From positions 321,083-380,516 of the forward strand of contig NZ_BMUC01000002.1 of NCBI RefSeq assembly GCF_014649995.1: a DNA stretch of 59,434 nt, read 5' to 3'. The stretch comes from Streptomyces griseoflavus. GTDB taxonomy: Bacteria > Actinomycetota > Actinomycetes > Streptomycetales > Streptomycetaceae. The notes below the pieces were generated by a model. That model worked only from the letters and a program-made list of their open reading frames with translations, searched no databases and was not told the origin of the DNA. Below are positions 7,520-16,886 of this stretch, in pieces (the stretch's first letter is position 1; every line of letters begins with the position of its first letter). The position numbers were made by a program, and so were the translations under genes.

Positions 7520-8863
7520 ATGGGGGATCGGGACGAGCCGGGGACCATCGGGCGCCGGGTGCAGCGGTTGCGCGTCGCGCGCGGACTGACCCAGAAACAG
7601 CTGGCCGAGCCGGTGTATACGCCCGCGTACGTCTCCACGCTGGAGGCGGGCCGGGTGCGCCCCTCCGACGAGGCGCTGCGGCACCTCGCCGGCCGTCTCG
7701 GAGTCGAGTTCGACGAACTGGCGACCGGGCGTCCGGCCCGGCTGGTGACCGAACTGAGGCTGCGGCTGACCGAGGCGCAGCGCACGCTGGCCGCCGGTGA
7801 GGCGGAGAGGGCGGTGGAGCAGTACACCGGGCTGCTCACCGAGGCGGAGACGCACGGACTGGCCGAGGAGCAGGCCGCCGCGCTGCTCGGCCTCGGGGAG
7901 TGCTGCCTGGAGACGGGGGAGCTGGAGGAGGGGCGCCAGTACTTCGAGCGGGCCGAGACGCGGCTCGCCGACGCCCCGCTGACCGCCCGGGTGCCGGCGC
8001 TGCGCGGGCGGGCCGTCGCGCACTACCTGGCGGGGGAGCTGCGGTACGCGGTCTACCTGCTGGAATCCACGCTGGACGAGCTGAACCGGGGCGGTCTGCA
8101 CGACCCGGACGCGCTGCTGCTGCTCTACTCCGGGGCGATCGGGCCGTACATGGACATGGGCGCGCACGCGCGGGCCGCGCAGGCGGCGGAGTTCGCGCTG
8201 GCCCTCGCCCCGCAGTCCGGTGACCCGGCGCTGGTGGCGCGCATGCACCGTTCCGTCGCGCGCACCCTGCTCGCCGAGGGCCGCCTGGCCGAGGCGGACG
8301 CCTCGCTGGCCAAGGCGGCGGAGCTGTACCGGGGACTGCGGCTGCGCACCGAACTGGCCCACTGCCACTGGATGCGGGGGTACGTGTACGCGCAGAACGG
8401 CGAACTGGAGCGCGCGGAGCAGGAGATGCGCGAGGCGCTGGACATGCTGGCCGCGACCCGCGCGGTCCTCTACAGCAGTCAGCTCACGGTCGAGCTGGCG
8501 GACGTGCTGCACCGGCGCGGCCGTTCCGGGGAGGCGGCGGAGCTGCTGCGGGACGTGCTCGGCGGGCTGTCCCCCGAGCGGGGCGCGGTGCACGCGGCGG
8601 CGGCGCACCGGCTGCTCGGCATCATCGCCGAGGACGCCGGGCGGGCCGAGGAGGCCGAGGAGCACTACGTCCGTGCGCTGAGCCTGCTGGAGCGGGCGGG
8701 CGCCGCCGGTGACCTGGCGGACCTGTGCCGTCTCCTCGGCGACCTGCTGCGCCGCGGCGGCCGCGTCGAGGCGGCCCTGGACGCCTACCGCACCGGTCTG
8801 GGCCACCGCACGGCCCCCGGCACCACCACCCTGGGCCCGGCTCCGGCCCAGCCCCAGCTCTGA
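7520..8863 (+). CDS. XRE-family regulator with C-terminal TPR repeats
   Basis: A 447-residue protein. Residues 8-65 form a Cro/C1-type helix-turn-helix (RRVQRLRVARGLTQKQLAEP with recognition helix TPAYVSTLEAGR). The remainder is a run of TPR-like helical pairs, for example around EEGRQYFERAE and EEAEEHYVRALSLLERAG. The plan matches peptide-responsive or protein-responsive XRE-TPR regulators common in Streptomyces. Start ATG 7520 is preceded by GGGGGAG. It probably binds the dyad cluster at 7445-7473 and controls the divergent exported peptide gene. Confidence 0.85.
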   Translation: MGDRDEPGTIGRRVQRLRVARGLTQKQLAEPVYTPAYVSTLEAGRVRPSDEALRHLAGRLGVEFDELATGRPARLVTELRLRLTEAQRTLAAGEAERAVEQYTGLLTEAETHGLAEEQAAALLGLGECCLETGELEEGRQYFERAETRLADAPLTARVPALRGRAVAHYLAGELRYAVYLLESTLDELNRGGLHDPDALLLLYSGAIGPYMDMGAHARAAQAAEFALALAPQSGDPALVARMHRSVARTLLAEGRLAEADASLAKAAELYRGLRLRTELAHCHWMRGYVYAQNGELERAEQEMREALDMLAATRAVLYSSQLTVELADVLHRRGRSGEAAELLRDVLGGLSPERGAVHAAAAHRLLGIIAEDAGRAEEAEEHYVRALSLLERAGAAGDLADLCRLLGDLLRRGGRVEAALDAYRTGLGHRTAPGTTTLGPAPAQPQL

Positions 8864-8944
8864 CCCGCCGCCCGGGAGGCGGCGGCGTTTCGGGGGGCGG
8901 GCGCAGGGGTAGTCGGGCGGCGCTTTCGGACGTGACGGGAGGCG

Positions 8945-9703
8945 ATGGGAGTGCGGCCCGGGCACGACCCCGCGGGTGACCCGGACGGCCCGGGCGCCGG
9001 CGCAGGGGTGTACGAGCAGGTCGCCGAGGCGATCACGACGGGGCTGCGCGGGGCCGGGCCCGCCGACGTGCCGGGCCGCCTGTGCGCGGTGGCCGTCGCG
9101 CTGTTGCCGGTGGACGGCGCGAGCGTGTCCCTGCGCGGTGACGCCATGCCCGTACAACTCGCCGCCTCCGGTCCGTACGCCGCGCATCTCGCGCAGGTGC
9201 AGGCGACGCTGGGCGACGGCCCCTGCCGTGATGTCCTGCGGACCGGCCGCCCCGTACTCGTCCGCGACCTCGCCGCCGGCGACGGCGCGCACCGCTGGCC
9301 CGTCTTCGCCCAGCAGGCACTCGGCGCCGGAGTGCGGGCCGTGTACGCGCTCCCCCTGGGCAGCGACGCGGCCTGTGTCGGCACCCTGGACCTCTACCGC
9401 GACACCCCCGGCGGGCTCACCGACCGGCAACTGCGCGCGGCGGTCCTGGTGGCCGGGGTGATGACCGCGGCGCTGATGGACCTGCCGTACGACCTCCCGG
9501 AGGGTGAGGGACCCTGGCTGGCGGGACTGGCCGGCGATCACGACCGTGTCCACCAGGCCGTCGGCATGATCATGGTCCAGCTGGGCATCGGCGCGGACGA
9601 GGCCCTGGCCCGGCTGCGCGGTGACGCCTTCGCCCACGGCCGTACCGCCGTGGAGGTCGCCCTGGACGTCGTCTCCCACCGCCGCCGCTTCGACACGCGG
9701 TGA
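8945..9703 (+). CDS. GAF-ANTAR domain RNA-binding regulator
   Basis: A 252-residue protein. A GAF sensor domain spans about residues 25-175 (LLPVDGASVSLRG, LGDGPCRDVLRTGRPVLVRDL, ALPLGSDAACVGTLDLYRD), followed by an ANTAR domain at about 190-250 (VHQAVGMIMVQLGIGADEAL, ALDVV). ANTAR proteins bind paired hairpins in nascent RNA and prevent termination; the ligand of the GAF domain is unknown. Start ATG 8945 has GGGAGGC directly upstream. No dual-hairpin target was identified nearby. Confidence 0.88.
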   Translation: MGVRPGHDPAGDPDGPGAGAGVYEQVAEAITTGLRGAGPADVPGRLCAVAVALLPVDGASVSLRGDAMPVQLAASGPYAAHLAQVQATLGDGPCRDVLRTGRPVLVRDLAAGDGAHRWPVFAQQALGAGVRAVYALPLGSDAACVGTLDLYRDTPGGLTDRQLRAAVLVAGVMTAALMDLPYDLPEGEGPWLAGLAGDHDRVHQAVGMIMVQLGIGADEALARLRGDAFAHGRTAVEVALDVVSHRRRFDTR

Positions 9704-9801
9704 GCACGGCCCGTCGAGCACGACGGGCTGTCAACCACCGTGCGAGAAACACGCCTTGAGCACGATCCGCCGGCTGCGGACGCCGACTACGCTGCGGGAG
9801 C

Positions 9802-10077
9802 ATGGACATAGCCATCCTCTTCCTCACCTGCCTCGTGATCGCCGGCGTCATGACGGTGCAGACCGGCCTCTCCCGCGCCGAGCGCCGCGCCGCCCGCGTC
9901 GAGCGCAAACTCGACCTGGTGCTGGGGCACTTGGGCCTTGAGGAGGAGATCCCGAGGAAGGACGAGATCATCGGCCTCGTCCGCGAGGGCAAGCAGGTCC
10001 AGGCGATCAAGCTGTACCGCGAGAGCACGGGCGCGGACCTGCTGGAGGCGAAGCAGGCGGTGGACCGCATGGTCTGA
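9802..10077 (+). CDS. Membrane-anchored protein with L7/L12 C-terminal-like domain
   Basis: A 91-residue protein: one N-terminal hydrophobic helix (about residues 3-20), a basic coil, then about 40 residues (EIIGLVREGKQVQAIKLYRE, GADLLEAKQAVDRM) that resemble the C-terminal domain of ribosomal protein L7/L12, the part that recruits translational GTPases. Small proteins of this plan are widespread in Streptomyces, but their role is not known to me. Start ATG 9802 follows CGGGAG. Confidence 0.72.
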   Translation: MDIAILFLTCLVIAGVMTVQTGLSRAERRAARVERKLDLVLGHLGLEEEIPRKDEIIGLVREGKQVQAIKLYRESTGADLLEAKQAVDRMV

Positions 10078-10108
10078 CGGACCGCACGGAGCGGGCGGGC
10101 CCTGCCGA

Positions 10109-10912
10109 TCAGACCCGCAGCCGCTCCTGGCGGGCGACCTCCGCCAGACGGTCCGCGCCGAGCTGGGTGAGGGCCTGGGTGACTTCCGGGAGGACCGCGC
10201 CCGGACCGGCGTTGGTGAGGGTGATCGTGTCCTCGCCGACGCGGACCGCCGCGAGGTTCAGGGTGAGGGAGGTGCGGGTCCCGTCGGGCGCCTCCCCGGT
10301 CATGCGCAGGCGCACGGCCGCCCGCGCGTCGCCCGCCTCGGGGAGCGGGAGCCGCGCCACCTCGACGAGCTGGGCGCCGGCCCGGGGGGTCGTCGCCTCG
10401 AAGCGTCCGCACTTCGCGGGCAGGGTGCCCAGCCAGTCGAGGGCGCGGTCCACGTCGGCGGGACGGTACGCGGCGATCTGGTAGCGCAGCTGGCTGTCGT
10501 TGTCGGTGTCGTCGAGGGTGGCCGTGACGCGCGGGCCGGCCGGCGTGCCGAAGAGCTCCTCCGTGTAGAGGACGTCGAGGAGGCGGCGGCAGTCGGGGTC
10601 GTCCGTGGTGCCCTTCAGCAGTCCGTCCCGCCAGGTCGCGGCGCCCTGGCCGGTCGTCCACGGCGCCCCCAGGTCCGCGTCCGTGATCAGCGCCTCCCGC
10701 AGCTGCGCCTCGCTCAGCCCGGGCGGGGGCCGCTCGCCGGCGGAGGCGGACGGCGACACGGACGCCGACGGGTCGGGGGACTGGGAGACGGCCTCGGGCA
10801 GCGCGCGCGGCACGTTCCGGTCGTCGGCGACGCACCCCGCCGCGGTGAGCAGGGCCGTCACCGACAGCGCGGAGGCGACGAGGACGCGGGCGGCGGCCGG
10901 GGCATGGGTCAT
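10109..10912 (-). CDS. Secreted lipoprotein of unknown function
   Basis: A 267-residue lipoprotein. The ATG at 10912 has a strong AGGAGG upstream and opens a type II signal peptide with lipobox LTAAGC at about residue 22. The mature part begins with a Ser/Pro-rich linker (SQSPDPSASVSPSASAGE) typical of Gram-positive surface lipoproteins, then a compact domain with alternating strands (DEDTITLTN near the C-terminus) that resembles PknH/LprI-like sensor folds only in general character. No catalytic motif was seen. Convergent with the L7/L12-like gene. Confidence 0.75.
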   Translation of the reverse strand: MTHAPAAARVLVASALSVTALLTAAGCVADDRNVPRALPEAVSQSPDPSASVSPSASAGERPPPGLSEAQLREALITDADLGAPWTTGQGAATWRDGLLKGTTDDPDCRRLLDVLYTEELFGTPAGPRVTATLDDTDNDSQLRYQIAAYRPADVDRALDWLGTLPAKCGRFEATTPRAGAQLVEVARLPLPEAGDARAAVRLRMTGEAPDGTRTSLTLNLAAVRVGEDTITLTNAGPGAVLPEVTQALTQLGADRLAEVARQERLRV

Positions 10913-11188
10913 CGGGGTGCCTCCTGGGGGACCGGGCCGTGCACGAGCGGCCGTGCTCCTACGCCACCACCGGGGCGACCGCGTCACCAGCGCGGCGGGC
11001 CGTCCGGGTGAGAGGCCCCCACGGGGGGAGGACGGGGACGGGCGGTTCGCCGTACGGCCGGGGGACCGGGACGGCGGGCGGCACGGCGTCCCGCCCACCG
11101 CGGGCAGCGCCGCCGCGGATCGCCGTACCGTGCCCGGGGACCGCGCGTAGGGTCACAGGGCAGGCCCGCCCCCGGAAGGAGCCCCGCC

Positions 11189-12175
11189 GTGACCGACGCT
11201 CCGCCCGTCCCGGTGATCATCGACTGCGACACCGGGGTCGACGACGCCCTGGCCCTGCTGTTCGCCGTACGCCACCCGGGGATCGACCTGCGCGCCGTCA
11301 CCTGCGTGGCCGGGAACACCGACGTGGACGGCGTCGTGCGCAACACGCTCACCGTGCTGGAACGGGCGGGCGCGTCCGACGTCCCGGTCGCGCGGGGTGC
11401 CGAGCGGCCGCTGATCGAGGAGCCGCGCTCCGCCCGCCACGTCCACGGCCACGACGGGATGGGCGACCTCGGCCTGCCCGCTCCGCGCCGCACCCCGGCC
11501 GGTGTGGACGCGGTCACCCTGCTGCGCCGCGAGATCCTCGCCTCGCCCCGCCCGGTCACCCTCGTGCCCACCGCCCCGCTCACCAACGTCGCGCTGCTGC
11601 TGCGGACCCATCCCGAGGTCACCCGCAACATCGGGCGGATCGTGTTCATGGGCGGCGCGGCGGGCGCGGGGAACGCCACCCCGGTCGCCGAGTTCAACGT
11701 GTGGCACGACCCGGAGGCCGCCGCGATCCTCCTCACCGCGGGCGTGCCGATCACCATGTACGGACTGGACGTGTTCACCCGGGTGGTCGTCCCGGGCGCC
11801 GAGGTGCGGCGGCTGCGCGCGAGCACCGAACCGGGCACCCGGCTGGCCGGTGACCTGCTCGCCCACCGGCCGGCCCACCCGGGCAGCGGCCCCGACGACC
11901 CCGCCGAGGACGCGGGCGGTCTCGGTGACGCCGGCGCGCTGTGCGCGGTCGCCGACCCGGAGGGCCTGACCACCCACCGCCTCCCGGTCGAGGTCTCCCT
12001 CGCCCCCGGCCCGGCGCGCGGCCAGACCGTGGTCGACCGCCGTCCCCGCGCCGGCGAGTCCGAACTCCACGAGGGGGTGCGCGAGCAGCCCCTGGTCGAC
12101 GTCGGCCTCGACGTGGACGTGGAGCGCTACGTGCGGCTGTACCTGGCGACGGTCGAACGCCCGGCCGTCCAGTAG
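11189..12175 (+). CDS. Inosine-uridine preferring nucleoside hydrolase family protein
   Basis: A 328-residue enzyme of the nucleoside hydrolase family, which splits ribonucleosides into base and ribose. The N-terminal Ca2+-binding signature DCDTGVDDA gives D12, D14, D18 and D19. NVWHDPEAA and a VPTAPLTNVAL segment also match. The C-terminal region that usually carries a His-Asp pair reads GDAGALCAV here, so the usual His may be absent and activity or specificity may differ. GTG 11189 is preceded by GGAAGGAG. It is followed by an alpha-glucosidase gene in the same direction. Confidence 0.85.
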   Translation: MTDAPPVPVIIDCDTGVDDALALLFAVRHPGIDLRAVTCVAGNTDVDGVVRNTLTVLERAGASDVPVARGAERPLIEEPRSARHVHGHDGMGDLGLPAPRRTPAGVDAVTLLRREILASPRPVTLVPTAPLTNVALLLRTHPEVTRNIGRIVFMGGAAGAGNATPVAEFNVWHDPEAAAILLTAGVPITMYGLDVFTRVVVPGAEVRRLRASTEPGTRLAGDLLAHRPAHPGSGPDDPAEDAGGLGDAGALCAVADPEGLTTHRLPVEVSLAPGPARGQTVVDRRPRAGESELHEGVREQPLVDVGLDVDVERYVRLYLATVERPAVQ

Positions 12176-12317
12176 GGCATCCGTTCGATTCTCTGGTCCG
12201 GGTGAAGGGCGCCGTACGCCACCCGCAGGGTATGGCTCCCCGCTGCCGGTGCGTTCGCTTTTACGGTGTTCTGGACAGATTCTCCGCCGGTACCCGCACG
12301 CACCCAGAGGAGACCGC

Positions 12318-14021
12318 GTGACCGATCGCCCGAACCCGTCCGACGCCCTGCCGCCCCGTCCCGCACCCGACGCCACGCCCGACCTCTCCTCCCGGAACCC
12401 CGACTGGTGGCGCCAGGCCGTCGTCTACCAGGTCTACCCCCGCAGCTTCGCCGACGCCGACGGCGACGGACTCGGGGACCTGCGCGGCATCACCCGCCGT
12501 CTCACCCACCTGGCCGCCCTCGGGGTCGACGCCCTGTGGCTGAGCCCCTTCTACCCCTCCGAACTCGCCGACGGCGGCTACGACGTCGCCGACCCACGCG
12601 ACGTCGACCCGCGCCTGGGCACCCTCGACGACTTCGACGCGCTGGTGCGCGAGGCCCACCGGCTCGGCCTGAAGGTGATCGTCGACGTCGTCCCCAACCA
12701 CACCTCCCACCAGCACGTCTGGTTCCAGGAGGCGCTGCGCGCCGGCCCCGGCTCGCCCGCCCGCGACCGCTACGTCTTCCGGGACGGCCGGGGCGAGCAG
12801 GGCGAACTGCCGCCCTCCGACTGGCAGTCGGTCTTCGGTGGCAGCGCCTGGCAGCGGGTGCCGGACGGGCAGTGGTACCTGCACCTGTTCGCCGCCGAGC
12901 AGCCGGACCTCAACTGGGGGCACCAGGACGTCCGCGACGACCACCGCGCCACCCTGCGGTTCTGGTCGGACCGGGGCGTGGACGGCTTCCGGGTCGACGT
13001 GGCGCACGCCCTCGTCAAGGACCTGAGCGAGCCCCTGCGCGACCTCGGCGCCCACGCGGCGGGCGGTGAGGCCGCCCTCGCCGACTTCCCGCCCGGCACC
13101 CACCCGTTCTACGACCGCGACGAGGTGCACGAGATCTACCGCGACTGGCGCAAGATCCTCGACGCCTACTCGCCGCCCCGGACGGCCGTCGCCGAGGCCT
13201 GGATCCCCGGCGAGCGGCGTGCCCTGTACGCCCGGCCGGACGAGCTGGGCCAGGCCTTCAACTTCGAGTACCTGGAGACCCCCTGGGACGCGGACGCGCT
13301 CCGCCAGGTCATCACCGACTCCCTCGCCACCGCCCGCGCGGCCGGCGCCTCGGCGACGTGGGTGCTCTCCAACCACGACGTGATCCGGCACGCCTCCCGG
13401 CTGGTGCTCCCGCCGGGCACCGACGGCAACGCCTGGCTGCTGTCCGGCGGCCACGCCCCCGCCGTCGACCCCGAAGCCGGTCTGCGCCGGGCGCGCGCGG
13501 CCACCCTGCTGATGCTGGCGCTGCCCGGCTCGGCCTACGTCTACCAGGGCGAGGAGCTCGGCCTGCCCGAGGTCGCCGACCTGCCCACCGAGGTCCTCCA
13601 GGACCCCATCTGGGAACAGACGGGGCACGTCCGCAAGGGCCGCGACGGATGCCGGGTGCCGCTGCCGTGGACGACGGACGGCCCGTCGTACGGGTTCGGG
13701 GCGGCCGGCGCGTGGCTGCCGCAGCCGCCGTCCTTCGCGGCGTACGCCGTCGAGGCGCAGGACGGCGTGGAGGGCTCCACCCTGGAGCTGTACCGCACGG
13801 CGTTGCGGCTGCGCCGCAAACTGCTGGACGGCGAGACGCTGACCTGGGCGGAGGAGACACCGGCCGGGGTGCTCGGGTTCGACCGCGGCGACGGCTGGCG
13901 CTGCGTGGCCAACCTGTCCTCCGACCCGGTCCCCCTCCCGGCCGGCGAGGTCCTGCTGACCAGCGCCCCGCTGGAGAACGGCCGCCTCGCCCCCGACACC
14001 ACGGCCTGGCTCGCCCGCTGA
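12318..14021 (+). CDS. GH13 alpha-glucosidase (oligo-1,6-glucosidase/trehalase-like)
   Basis: A 567-residue glycoside hydrolase family 13 enzyme, probably cytoplasmic since no signal peptide is present. Conserved regions are clear: DVVPNHTSHQH, GFRVDVAHA with nucleophile D227, AVAEAWIPGERR with acid/base E293 and SNHDVIRH with D354. The length and motifs match bacterial alpha-glucosidases acting on short malto- or isomalto-oligosaccharides. GTG 12318 has AGAGGAG upstream; an upstream ATG at 12249 would add an unlikely basic extension. No sugar transporter is adjacent. Confidence 0.88.
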   Translation: MTDRPNPSDALPPRPAPDATPDLSSRNPDWWRQAVVYQVYPRSFADADGDGLGDLRGITRRLTHLAALGVDALWLSPFYPSELADGGYDVADPRDVDPRLGTLDDFDALVREAHRLGLKVIVDVVPNHTSHQHVWFQEALRAGPGSPARDRYVFRDGRGEQGELPPSDWQSVFGGSAWQRVPDGQWYLHLFAAEQPDLNWGHQDVRDDHRATLRFWSDRGVDGFRVDVAHALVKDLSEPLRDLGAHAAGGEAALADFPPGTHPFYDRDEVHEIYRDWRKILDAYSPPRTAVAEAWIPGERRALYARPDELGQAFNFEYLETPWDADALRQVITDSLATARAAGASATWVLSNHDVIRHASRLVLPPGTDGNAWLLSGGHAPAVDPEAGLRRARAATLLMLALPGSAYVYQGEELGLPEVADLPTEVLQDPIWEQTGHVRKGRDGCRVPLPWTTDGPSYGFGAAGAWLPQPPSFAAYAVEAQDGVEGSTLELYRTALRLRRKLLDGETLTWAEETPAGVLGFDRGDGWRCVANLSSDPVPLPAGEVLLTSAPLENGRLAPDTTAWLAR

Positions 14022-14026
14022 ACCGT

Positions 14027-14072
14027 GCCGCCCCGGCCCGGCGCCGCCCGGCGCCCGCCGCGCCGGGGCGGC
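14027..14072 (+). terminator. Hairpin after alpha-glucosidase gene
   Basis: GCCGCCCCGGC (14027-14037) and GCCGGGGCGGC (14062-14072) form an eleven-base perfect stem starting six bases after the stop codon. There is no T-run, as is common for Streptomyces terminators. Confidence 0.5.
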
Positions 14073-14182
14073 GCACGGCGGCGGGAACCCGTACGGCCGT
14101 CCAGCGCGGGCGGACCCGGCAGGGCACCGTGAGAATCGCTTCCAGGTGTGTCCGTGACGGCCGTACAGGGAGACCGCCGACG

Positions 14183-14935
14183 ATGAACAGGTCCAGCAGG
14201 AAAGCCGCCGCCGCGTGCGGCGCGGCCGGGATGCTCGTGGGCGTGTGGCTGCAGACCGGGACGGCGGGCGCCGCGGGCCTCCCCGCTCCGGCCGCGCTGC
14301 CCGCGGTGCTGTGGGGCGACGTGACGATCCCGCCCGGCCGGGACGGCATCGTCGAGGCCAGGGGCTTCACCGGGCCGGCGCTCGGCACCGGATCCACGCT
14401 GACCCTGACCGCGCCGGCCGGGGCGCGGGTGACGGGCGCACCCCTCGACGCCCCCGGCTACCGGGGCGCGGTCGCCGCCGACGGCCGTACCGCCCGCTAC
14501 ACGGCGGCCTCGGCCGAGCGGCCGTGGCGGGACGGCGCCTTCCCGTTCGTGATCGCGGTCCCCGCGGACGCGGTGCCCGGCACCCGGCTGAGCGGCTGCG
14601 CGCTGCGGCTCGCGGACGCGGACGGCGCGGTCAGGGCGACGGGCGGGTGCCACGTGACCGTGGGACTGGCCGAACCGACCCTGGCCCGGCCGGAGTCAGG
14701 GGTTCCGCTGGAGAGGCGGCCGGCCATCGCGGGCCGGGCGCACCCCGGCGCGCAGATCACCGTCTCCGACAAGGACGACGACGAGGTGTGCGCCGACACC
14801 ACCGGTTCCGACGGTCTCTGGGGCTGCACCCCCGCCCGGGCCCTGCCCGGGGGCCCCAACCGGCTCCAGGCCACCGCCACCCTGAACGGGGTGAGCGCGG
14901 CGAGCGAGCAGATCCAGATCACCGTCGCCCCGTAG
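14183..14935 (+). CDS. Secreted protein with C-terminal Ig-like domain
   Basis: A 250-residue exported protein. A signal peptide covers about residues 1-31 (RSSRKAAAACGAAGMLVGVW, then TAGAAG). The body is beta-rich; residues about 165-250 (RPAIAGRAHPGAQITVSDKD, then ASEQIQITVAP) resemble bacterial Ig-like repeats in wall proteins. Two Cys pairs are visible (CALR...GGCHV and CADT...WGCTP). I do not recognise a function; an adhesive or structural role is a guess. Start ATG 14183; the upstream AGGGAGACCGCCGACG gives a plausible ribosome site. Confidence 0.7.
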   Translation: MNRSSRKAAAACGAAGMLVGVWLQTGTAGAAGLPAPAALPAVLWGDVTIPPGRDGIVEARGFTGPALGTGSTLTLTAPAGARVTGAPLDAPGYRGAVAADGRTARYTAASAERPWRDGAFPFVIAVPADAVPGTRLSGCALRLADADGAVRATGGCHVTVGLAEPTLARPESGVPLERRPAIAGRAHPGAQITVSDKDDDEVCADTTGSDGLWGCTPARALPGGPNRLQATATLNGVSAASEQIQITVAP

Positions 14936-15027
14936 CCCACCGCCCGCGCCACCTCGGGCGGGCGGCGCGCCGGGAGACGTCGGCGCGGCCGCTCCGGCGG
15001 CCGCGCGACTGCCCGGGAGCCGTCCGG

Positions 15028-15399
15028 TCAGACGTGCCCCGGGCCACCGCTGCCGAAGGCCCCGCTGGATCCGGGCAGCCAGCGTTTGCGCTTCTGGTCC
15101 TCGCAGGTCCTGGACCCGGAATGGTGGATCTCGTAGGGCATCAGCCGGGACCCGCCCTTCTCCACCCGCGGCATCTCGTCCGGTTCCCGCATCTCCCGCA
15201 TCTCGCGGACCGCGCCGCCGTCCGGGAGCTTCGGCTGTTGCTCGGGGGTGGGGCGGGGGGACTCCTGGTCCATGACCCGCATGCCGACCCGTACGGCCCA
15301 GATCAGCGCGCCGGCCACGATCAGCCCGCCGACGAAGGCCGCGGTCACGTTCCACACGCCCGGACCGGCCGCCAGAAATACATACGTTGCGGTGCTCAT
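15028..15399 (-). CDS. Small single-pass membrane protein (DUF6479-like)
   Basis: A 123-residue protein with one transmembrane helix near the N-terminus (about residues 14-37, NVTAAFVGGLIVAGALIWAV) and a polar, charged C-terminal tail with a REMREMREPDE repeat and a CEDQKRKRW motif. The pattern resembles a family of small Streptomyces membrane proteins, I believe DUF6479, but I cannot confirm it. ATG 15399 is chosen because it directly precedes the hydrophobic segment. Function unknown. Confidence 0.6.
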   Translation of the reverse strand: MSTATYVFLAAGPGVWNVTAAFVGGLIVAGALIWAVRVGMRVMDQESPRPTPEQQPKLPDGGAVREMREMREPDEMPRVEKGGSRLMPYEIHHSGSRTCEDQKRKRWLPGSSGAFGSGGPGHV

Positions 15400-15664
15400 G
15401 CTTCCGAGTATGGACGAGGAAATGGGATAAAGCTCACGGAATGTCCGAATCTTTGGCCAAGGGTCGCGGGGGCCTCCCGCCAGCGGTCGGGGGTGGCTCC
15501 TCGTTCGGCTCGTCCCGGCGGGCGGCGGACTCGGCACCGTGGCAGATTTCGGCCGGAGGGAAGGCCGGGACGGGCCGTCGCGTCCCCACGTGTGCTGCTC
15601 GGGGCCCGGCCCCGGCCTTCCCGCACCCCGCCTCCGGAACGCACGGCCTCCCCCGGCCGGCCGC

Positions 15665-16861
15665 CTACCCCAGCCGCACCGGCAGCGAGGTCAGGCCGCG
15701 CACCAGTGTGCTCGTGCGCCAGGTGAGCGATGCGGGACCGGTGGCGAGGGCGAGGGAAGGGTGGCGCTCCAGCAGCAGACGGAGGGCGACGGCGGCCTCC
15801 GCGCGGGCGAGCGGGGCGCCGAGGCAGTGGTGCGCGCCGTGCCCGAAGGCCAGGTGACCCTGGGCCCGTCGGGTGAGGTCGAAGCGGTCGGGGTCCGGGA
15901 AGGCCAGGGGGTCGCGGGAGGCCGCGGCGAGGGAGACGAGGACCGCGTCGCCGGCGGCCACCTCGGTGCCCGCCAGTTCCAGTGGCTCCGCCGCGAAGCG
16001 GAACGCACCCGCGTGGACCGGTGTGCCGAAGCGCAGTGACTCCTCGACCGCGGCCCCCGCCAGGGCGGGGTCGGCGCGTACCAGGGCGAGCTGGTCCGGG
16101 CGGGTCAGGAGGTTGTGCACCGTCGCGGAGATCAGGCTGACCGTCGTCTCGTGGCCGGCGACCAGGAGCAGGAAGGCCATGCCGAGCCGTTCCCCGGCGG
16201 TGAGGCCGGCCCCGGTGCCGTCCGGCGGGCCGGCGGCGGCCAGGTCCGCGAGCAGGGAGCCGTCCGGCGTGCGGGTCTTCTCGGCGATCAGTCCGGTGAG
16301 GTACGAGGCCAGCGCGGCGGCGGAGGCCGCGGCGGCCTCCTGCCCGGTGGGCACGACGAGTTCGTCGGACCACGCGTGGAAGGCCGCGCGGTCGGCCCCG
16401 GGCACGCCGAGGAGGTCGCAGATCACCGTGATGGGAAGCGGCAGTGCGAAGCCGCTCACCAGGTCGGCGGTACCCGTCGGCGGCATCCGGTCCAGCAGTT
16501 CGCCCGCCACGGTCTCGATCCGCGGCCGCAGCGCGGCGACCCGGGCGGGGGTGAAGCGGCCCGCCACCAGCCGCCGCAGCCGGGTGTGGTGCGGCGGATC
16601 GCTCTGCAGCATGTTCCGGCCGACGGCGTGCCCGCCGTCGGTCTCCCAGGTGGCGGAGTGCCGGATGTCGTTGCGCAGACGGGGATCGGTCAGCGCGGCC
16701 CGTACCGCGTCCCGGGTGACCACCAGCCAGGCGTCACCGCTGCCCGGGACGTGGACGCGGTGGACCGGGCCCTCGTCCCGCAGGGCCGCGAGCACGGGGA
16801 ACGGGTCGGCCGCCAGGTCGTGTCCCGCGGGAGCCAGATCCTCCAGTGTGGGCGCTCGCAC
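15665..16861 (-). CDS. Cytochrome P450 (CYP105/107-like)
   Basis: A 398-residue soluble bacterial P450. All hallmarks are present: I-helix AGHETT (235-240), K-helix ESLR (274-277) and the haem-binding FGHGAHHCLGAPLAR with Cys346 as haem ligand. Such enzymes hydroxylate small hydrophobic substrates with electrons from a ferredoxin. No ferredoxin gene is adjacent. GTG 16861 follows GAGAGGGG. The gene is divergent from a TetR regulator, and two GGGGA/TCCCC dyads in between suggest it is repressed until a ligand appears. Confidence 0.92.
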   Translation of the reverse strand: MRAPTLEDLAPAGHDLAADPFPVLAALRDEGPVHRVHVPGSGDAWLVVTRDAVRAALTDPRLRNDIRHSATWETDGGHAVGRNMLQSDPPHHTRLRRLVAGRFTPARVAALRPRIETVAGELLDRMPPTGTADLVSGFALPLPITVICDLLGVPGADRAAFHAWSDELVVPTGQEAAAASAAALASYLTGLIAEKTRTPDGSLLADLAAAGPPDGTGAGLTAGERLGMAFLLLVAGHETTVSLISATVHNLLTRPDQLALVRADPALAGAAVEESLRFGTPVHAGAFRFAAEPLELAGTEVAAGDAVLVSLAAASRDPLAFPDPDRFDLTRRAQGHLAFGHGAHHCLGAPLARAEAAVALRLLLERHPSLALATGPASLTWRTSTLVRGLTSLPVRLG

Positions 16862-16886
16862 GTCGTCGTCCCCTCTCCGCCGAGAT

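Noticed and set aside
5888-9721. A 1277-codon open frame on the minus strand
   Set aside because: Long open frames are expected opposite high-GC genes. The translation is Gln/Arg/Gly-rich without domains and overlaps five well-supported genes.
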